64,000 bases of DNA from NCBI RefSeq assembly GCF_907163135.1, contig NZ_CAJQUA010000001.1:573001-637000 (forward strand). The letters are read 5' to 3'. Position numbers and translations under genes: made by a program. This document shows, piece after piece, positions 58,263 to 64,000 of the stretch. This DNA comes from Brachymonas denitrificans (lineage in GTDB: Bacteria > Pseudomonadota > Gammaproteobacteria > Burkholderiales > Burkholderiaceae_C). Position 1 is the first letter of the stretch; each line of letters opens with the position of its first letter. The notes beneath the pieces were generated by a model that saw nothing but the letters and a program-made list of their open reading frames with translations, searched no databases and was not told the origin of the DNA.

Positions 58263-58401
58263 GGCGGGCATTATCTGCAACAGGGGCTGGATGGGCTTTG
58301 TCGTGGGGCAAGAAAATGCGAACGCGGCAAAGAAAAACGGCCTGGGGTGCACGCACCGCAGGCCGAGGAGACTCGCGACCCAAGGCCGCGAGAGGAGGAG
58401 A

Positions 58402-58755
58402 TCAGGCCTGGGCCGTGAATTCCTTGAACGCGGCCAGGGCGTTGGCGGTGTACATCAGGGACGGGCCACCGCCCATGTACACGCACATGCCCAGCGTTTC
58501 TTCCACTTCCTGTTGCGTGGCGCCGAGCTTGACCAGCGCCTTCACGTGAAAGCCGATGCAGGCATCGCAATGGGCCGCAACGGCCAGGGCCAGGGCAATC
58601 AACTCCTTGGTCTTGGCATCGAGCACGCCATCGCGCGTGGCTGCAGCAGACATCTCACCGAAGGCCTTCATCAGGTCGGGCTGGGCCGCACGGAAGCCGG
58701 CCAGATGGCCGGAAATGTCCTTGGTGTGGGCCTTGTAGCTGGGAATACCGCTCAT
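58402..58755 (-). CDS. Carboxymuconolactone decarboxylase / AhpD-like protein
   Basis: 117 residues with the AhpD-type redox motif HCDACIGFHVKALVKLG (CxxC with the downstream His) and GMCVYMGGGPSLMY. Small CMD-family proteins of this kind act as peroxide-linked disulfide reductases or are of unknown function. Ten base pairs after a DUF2892 gene, forming a two-gene unit inside the thiamine region. Confidence 0.9.
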   Translation of the reverse strand: MSGIPSYKAHTKDISGHLAGFRAAQPDLMKAFGEMSAAATRDGVLDAKTKELIALALAVAAHCDACIGFHVKALVKLGATQQEVEETLGMCVYMGGGPSLMYTANALAAFKEFTAQA

Positions 58756-58765
58756 CTGCGCGTCC

Positions 58766-58960
58766 TCACTTCTTCATCGGGCAGGTGTTCATGCCGATCA
58801 GCTTATAAGCAGGGCAGGTGCGCAGCAGGCCGGTCAGCAGGGGCAGCAGGCCGAGCCATGCCCAGTTGCTGCCGATATAGCCGAGCAGTTGGGGCGTGCC
58901 CAGGATCAGGATCAGGCCTACGGCAATGCGCAGGATGCGGTCGATACCACCAACGTTCAT
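58766..58960 (-). CDS. DUF2892 (YgaP-type) membrane protein
   Basis: 64 residues: MNVGGIDRILRIAVGLILI followed by two hydrophobic helices and the end CPAYKLIGMNTCPMKK, with Cys residues typical of this family, which occurs alone or fused to rhodanese domains. Strong ribosome site AAGGAGAACG. First gene of the unit with the AhpD-like protein, so a shared sulfur/redox role is likely but unproven. Confidence 0.9.
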   Translation of the reverse strand: MNVGGIDRILRIAVGLILILGTPQLLGYIGSNWAWLGLLPLLTGLLRTCPAYKLIGMNTCPMKK

Positions 58961-59040
58961 CTCGTTCTCCTTGAAATTCAATTTACGAACAAGTAGATTA
59001 TAGGGGCGGTCACGAAACCGTGTGGACACCCCCTCCCAGA

Positions 59041-60954
<1,914 letters not shown>

Positions 60955-61017
60955 CTATACAAGTGCTCCGGAGGCCTGATGCGCCAATGGCGGCCGCGAG
61001 GGCCGGGTAGGGCAGGC

Positions 61018-61112
61018 TGCTCTCCTTCCGCCGGTGTGAACCGGGTCAAGTTCGCGGGTTCGGCAAAAAGCCATCTCAGCCTGCGCGCCAATGCCGCGCA
61101 AACACCCCGGAG
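61018..61112 (-). ncRNA. TPP riboswitch upstream of thiC
   Basis: On the minus strand the thi-box is clear: CGGGGTG, later GGCTGAGAT, then GAACTTGACCCGGTT and ACCGGCGGAAGGA. Binding of thiamine pyrophosphate represses the downstream gene. The 5' flank TGCTCCGG (61107-61114) is complementary to CCGGAGCA (60964-60971), about 31 bp before the thiC start, offering a possible alternative pairing for the expression platform. No clear intrinsic terminator lies between aptamer and ATG, so translational control is likely. Confidence 0.92.
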
Positions 61113-61263
61113 CATATGGACGCATTGTATGCAGATTCGGCAGGCCGTGGGGCTGGGTGCTGGTAATCCCGCGTTTCACCTGCATATGCGTTTGGACGGA
61201 ACGCTGCAAGTGACATTGCTCTCGCAGCGCTATGATTCTGCTTTTGCACAAGGATGGATTCCC

Positions 61264-61515
61264 ATGACTGGACAGACCGAGGCAGTCCCCGCGCCGGGCA
61301 GCGCAGGCGGACAGTTGCAGGTATCGCTCAATGGCGAGGCGTTGCAGATGCCGGCCGGCAGCATGCTGGAGGCGCTGCTAGAGGTGCGCGGGCTCGACCC
61401 GCTGACGCACGCCACCGCCGTCAACGGCCAGTTCGTGCCGCGTGATGCGCGTGCCGACCATGCGCTGCAGGACGGCGATACCGTGATGTGCTTCCAGGCG
61501 ATTGTCGGAGGGTAA
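61264..61515 (+). CDS. thiS: Sulfur carrier protein ThiS
   Basis: 83 residues with the ubiquitin-like fold and the essential C-terminal Gly-Gly (QAIVGG). The first 15 residues (TEAVPAPGSAGGQ) are a low-complexity extension before the domain starts at LQVSLNGEALQMPAGS. ATG at 61264 chosen; no strong ribosome site. Ends 4 bp before thiG. No TPP aptamer is visible upstream on this strand. Confidence 0.9.
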   Translation: MTGQTEAVPAPGSAGGQLQVSLNGEALQMPAGSMLEALLEVRGLDPLTHATAVNGQFVPRDARADHALQDGDTVMCFQAIVGG

Positions 61516-61519
61516 GGCG

Positions 61520-62305
61520 ATGACGTGGCAGATTGCGGATGTGACGCTGGAGAGCCGTTTCTTTCTGGGCAGCGCGGGCTACCCTTCGCCCGAGGTGTTG
61601 CGCCAGGCCATCGTGGCCTCGGGCGCGCAGGTGGTGACGCTGGGCCTGCGCCGGCAACTGGGCATCGACAAGGGCTCCCAGTCCGACAACGGTTTTGTCG
61701 ACGTAGTACGCAGCACCGGCGTGCGCCTGCTGCCCAACACCGCCGGCTGTCGCAGCGCGCGCGAGGCGGTTACGCTGGCCATGATGTCGCGCGAACTGCT
61801 GGGCACGCACTGGATCAAGCTGGAAGTGATTGGCGACGAGCAGACCCTGCAGCCCGATCCCTACGAGCTGGTACAGGCCGCGGAGGAGCTGGCGCGCAAT
61901 GGCTTTGAGGTGTTCCCGTACTGCACCGATGATCTGGTGACCTGCCAGCGCCTGCTGGACGCGGGTTGCCGCATCCTGATGCCCTGGGGCGCGCCGATCG
62001 GCTCCGGGCAGGGGCTGCTCAATCCGTGGGCACTGCGCACGCTGCGTGCGCGCCTGCCGCAGGTGCCGCTGGTGGTGGATGCCGGGCTGGGCGCGCCTTC
62101 CCACGCGGCGCAGGCAATGGAGCTGGGCTTTGATGCCGTGCTGCTCAACTCGGCCGTGGCGCAGGCGCACGATCCGGTGAAGATGGCCGGCGCCTTCCGC
62201 GACGCCATCGCTGCGGGCCGCGCGGGTTTTGAGGCGGGCATCATCGCGCCTCAGGAAATGGCGGTGGCGAGCACGCCGGTGACGGGGCGACCTTTTATCC
62301 TGTAA
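61520..62305 (+). CDS. thiG: Thiazole synthase
   Basis: Assembles the thiazole phosphate of thiamine from DXP, dehydroglycine and ThiS-thiocarboxylate; 261-residue TIM barrel. FLGSAGYPSPEVLRQA, catalytic Lys in WIKLEVIGDEQ, and VVDAGLGAPSHAAQAMELG with AVAQAHDPVKMAGAF. The ATG after GGAGGGTAAGG is preferred. thiE and thiD are absent from the window. Confidence 0.96.
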   Translation: MTWQIADVTLESRFFLGSAGYPSPEVLRQAIVASGAQVVTLGLRRQLGIDKGSQSDNGFVDVVRSTGVRLLPNTAGCRSAREAVTLAMMSRELLGTHWIKLEVIGDEQTLQPDPYELVQAAEELARNGFEVFPYCTDDLVTCQRLLDAGCRILMPWGAPIGSGQGLLNPWALRTLRARLPQVPLVVDAGLGAPSHAAQAMELGFDAVLLNSAVAQAHDPVKMAGAFRDAIAAGRAGFEAGIIAPQEMAVASTPVTGRPFIL

Positions 62306-62391
62306 AGGGCGCCGCTCGTTATGAGCTGCATGCGTGAGCAGGTAAATCGCCTTCGCCCGCGGGACTGCGGCTGGATGATGGAATGTGAGAT

Positions 62392-62946
62392 ATGAGCAAG
62401 GCATTCACCAAGGAAACCGACCACGAGGACGATGACGACGACGTCATGCCGTCCATGCCAACGGGAGTAAAGAACTACATCACGCCGCAGGGCTACGCGC
62501 GCCTGCGAAGCGAACTGATGCAGCTGATCGACGACGAACGCCCGCGCATCGTCGAAACCGTGCACTGGGCAGCCAGCAATGGCGATCGTTCAGAAAACGG
62601 CGACTATCTGTACGGCAAGAAGCGCCTGCGCGAAATCGACCGCCGCATCCGCTTTCTGACCAAACGGCTGGAAAAGGCCGAAGTGGCGGATCCCAGCGTG
62701 CACCATGGGGGCGACCAGGTCTTCTTCGGTGCCACCGTCACCTATGCCAATGAGGCCGGTGACGAAAAAACCATCACCATTCTCGGCGTCGATGAGGTGG
62801 ACAACCTGCAGGGCCAGGTCAGTTGGATTGCGCCCATCAGTCGGGCGCTGCTGCGCTCGCGCGTGGGCGATGTGGTGCAACTGCAGACGCCGGGGGGCGT
62901 GGAAGAAATCGAAGTGATCGAGGTGAACTACCCGCAGCCCCAGTAA
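62392..62946 (+). CDS. greB: Transcript cleavage factor GreB
   Basis: 184 residues. Rescues backtracked RNA polymerase by stimulating RNA cleavage. N-terminal coiled coil with the acidic tip HWAASNGDRSENGDYLYGKK (Asp-Glu pair) and C-terminal FKBP-like domain ending in VEEIEVIEVNYP. The first 20 residues are unusually acidic (DHEDDDDDV). The length and YGKKRLREIDRRIRFL pattern place it in GreB rather than GreA. Confidence 0.95.
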   Translation: MSKAFTKETDHEDDDDDVMPSMPTGVKNYITPQGYARLRSELMQLIDDERPRIVETVHWAASNGDRSENGDYLYGKKRLREIDRRIRFLTKRLEKAEVADPSVHHGGDQVFFGATVTYANEAGDEKTITILGVDEVDNLQGQVSWIAPISRALLRSRVGDVVQLQTPGGVEEIEVIEVNYPQPQ

Positions 62947-62955
62947 GCCGGCGCC

Positions 62956-63354
62956 TCAGTCGTTGTTATCCTCAGGCGCTTGGGGCTTGGGCGTTTCGGT
63001 GTGGGCCGATGCCAGCCAGCTGCCATTCTTCTTCACCCAGGTGGTGGTGTCGAAGGACGTCATCTGCTGCTGCTTGCCGTTCATCTCGAAGGTCTGATCG
63101 ACGGTGTAGGTTGCGATCGCCACATCGGGAGTCGGAAACAGCACCTTCTCGTCGGCAAACTTGAAGCTGATCAGCTTCGCGCCGCCTTCTTCCGCCATCT
63201 TGCGATAGCTTTCGTGGTCAAAGTGGTGGATGCCGCGCATGCCCGCTACCGCGGCTTGCTCGTCGAGCATGGCGACAGCGCTGCCGATGTCTTCATCACA
63301 CATGGCCTGCCAGAACTTCGCTTCCAGGGCCAGAATCTCGTCGGGATCCGTCAT
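62956..63354 (-). CDS. NTF2-like (DUF4440-type) protein
   Basis: 132 residues: LALEAKFWQAMCDEDIGSAV with VAIATYTVDQTFEMNGKQQQ and TTTWVKKNGSWLASAHTETP fit the SnoaL/NTF2-like cone fold used for small-molecule binding or catalysis. No function can be assigned. The ATG at 63354 follows GGAG; a longer frame upstream is not supported. Converges with greB 9 bp away. Confidence 0.85.
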   Translation of the reverse strand: MTDPDEILALEAKFWQAMCDEDIGSAVAMLDEQAAVAGMRGIHHFDHESYRKMAEEGGAKLISFKFADEKVLFPTPDVAIATYTVDQTFEMNGKQQQMTSFDTTTWVKKNGSWLASAHTETPKPQAPEDNND

Positions 63355-63464
63355 GGCTCGCTCCGTGGGTTGAGGTTGGGCCATCTTCCCATGCGGCTGG
63401 CGCGAGAGGTGTGACGGGGCGGTAACGGGGGTTACCGCCTGGTGGACGATTGCCCGACCTGATC

Positions 63465-63902
63465 TCAGAACCCGCCGCGAAACGCCACCCCGACAATCAC
63501 GAAGCAGACAGAGACCACGGTCACCAGCGTCACCCGGCGCGCCATGGCGGGAAGCGTGGCGGCTGTGAGTCTGGGAATGATGCGCAGGCGTGCGTCGAGT
63601 GCCGTTGCCGCAGTCAGGGCCAGCAGTCCCAGCTTGAGCATTACCAGCCGGCTTTGCAGTGTTTCGCCGCTGAACCAGTCGGCATGCGAAGGCAGCAGCA
63701 GATGTGCCATCCACAGGCCGGTCACGATCTGGATCAGCAGGGCAGGCATGCCGATCTTTTCATAGCCGGACTCGAAGTTCAGCAAAATCCCCGGATCATG
63801 TGCCCGGAGTGCGCGCGGCAATACCGTCAGCGCCAGAACCAGATGGCCGCCGGTCCAGATAGTCGCGGCGAGGATGTGGGTGAGGAGGATGTAGCTGTAC
63901 AT
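63465..63902 (-). CDS. Four-helix membrane protein, CopD-like
   Basis: 145 residues with four hydrophobic segments starting YILLTHILAATIWTGGHLVL. The conserved His in TH and GGH of helix 1 recall the CopD/ DUF2269-type membrane protein superfamily, so a haem or metal role is possible but not shown. ATG at 63902 follows GGAGGC. A Fur-like sequence lies 33-51 bp upstream of this start. Confidence 0.75.
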   Translation of the reverse strand: MYSYILLTHILAATIWTGGHLVLALTVLPRALRAHDPGILLNFESGYEKIGMPALLIQIVTGLWMAHLLLPSHADWFSGETLQSRLVMLKLGLLALTAATALDARLRIIPRLTAATLPAMARRVTLVTVVSVCFVIVGVAFRGGF

Positions 63903-63934
63903 GCCTCCATCATCCACGAAATCCCACAAATAAA

Positions 63935-63953
63935 ACCAATTCTCATTATCAAA
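63935..63953 (-). promoter_or_regulatory. Possible Fur box
   Basis: On the minus strand GATAATGAGAATTGGTTTT matches 13 of 19 bases of the classical Fur consensus, with the first two hexamers nearly perfect (GATAAT, GAGAAT). It lies just upstream of the CopD-like gene and would place it under iron control. Confidence 0.45.
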
Positions 63954-64000
63954 GAGTTGGCTGTGATCAAGGAATGGTCGAATTGCTGGCGTGGCTCAGT

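Noticed and set aside
61130..61263. N-terminal extension of thiS or a leader peptide here
   Set aside because: The frame is open back past the riboswitch, but the residues lack similarity to ThiS, which begins at LQVSLNGEAL.

Overview
The window is about 64 kb of GC-rich bacterial chromosome. Gene content (DUF502-aspS, murA-his cluster, a BolA-family protein, short-form HisG, a DUF3460 protein, yibN-grxC-secB-gpsA, apbC next to metG) points to a betaproteobacterium of the order Burkholderiales, most likely near Comamonadaceae. The family-level placement is inference; no rRNA gene is present to confirm it. I see no tRNA, rRNA or CRISPR array.

Layout. 1-4.7 kb: partial DUF502 protein, aspS, an endonuclease/exonuclease/phosphatase protein, folE and a BLUF photoreceptor. 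4.7-9 kb: a YqjD/YqjE-type envelope-stress trio, then a CHASE3 histidine kinase divergent from a NarL-type regulator, plus a lone receiver protein. 9-18 kb: nuclease, MoeB/ThiF, CtpA, GpmA, the yibN-grxC-secB-gpsA run, an aspartoacylase-like hydrolase, ScpA and DUF3460. 18-26 kb: BamE-like lipoprotein, SulP transporter, metG, apbC, an ABC-2 exporter and BolA. 26-34 kb: murA-hisG-hisD and hisB-hisH-hisA on the plus strand, with hisC and sodC lying between them on the opposite strand; hisF, hisI and hisE are absent here. 34-49 kb: YbbP-like permease, truncated haemoglobin, Smr and S4 proteins, patatin, PEP synthase regulator, clpB, Spy-like lipoprotein, SWIB protein, RraA-like protein, DMT exporter and isocitrate lyase.

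49.4-56.1 kb is the accessory region: a chromosomal integron. It has an intact IntI-type integrase on the minus strand, an attI/Pc region, and five single-gene cassettes bounded by recognisable attC sites. The cassettes encode (1) a protein with a HEPN-like R-x6-H motif, (2) a trypsin-like protease, (3) a nitrobindin-like beta-barrel protein, (4) a four-helix membrane protein and (5) a frameshifted DUF2971 gene. The fifth attC is cut by an IS3-family element with 12-bp terminal repeats and no target duplication, so the array end has probably been deleted. Cassettes 1 and 2 are strikingly AT-rich against the host genes.

56-64 kb returns to core genes: a methyltransferase, YnfA, a thiamine block (thiO, thiC behind a TPP riboswitch, thiS-thiG on the other strand) holding a small AhpD-like/DUF2892 pair, greB, an NTF2-like protein and a membrane protein with a possible Fur site upstream.
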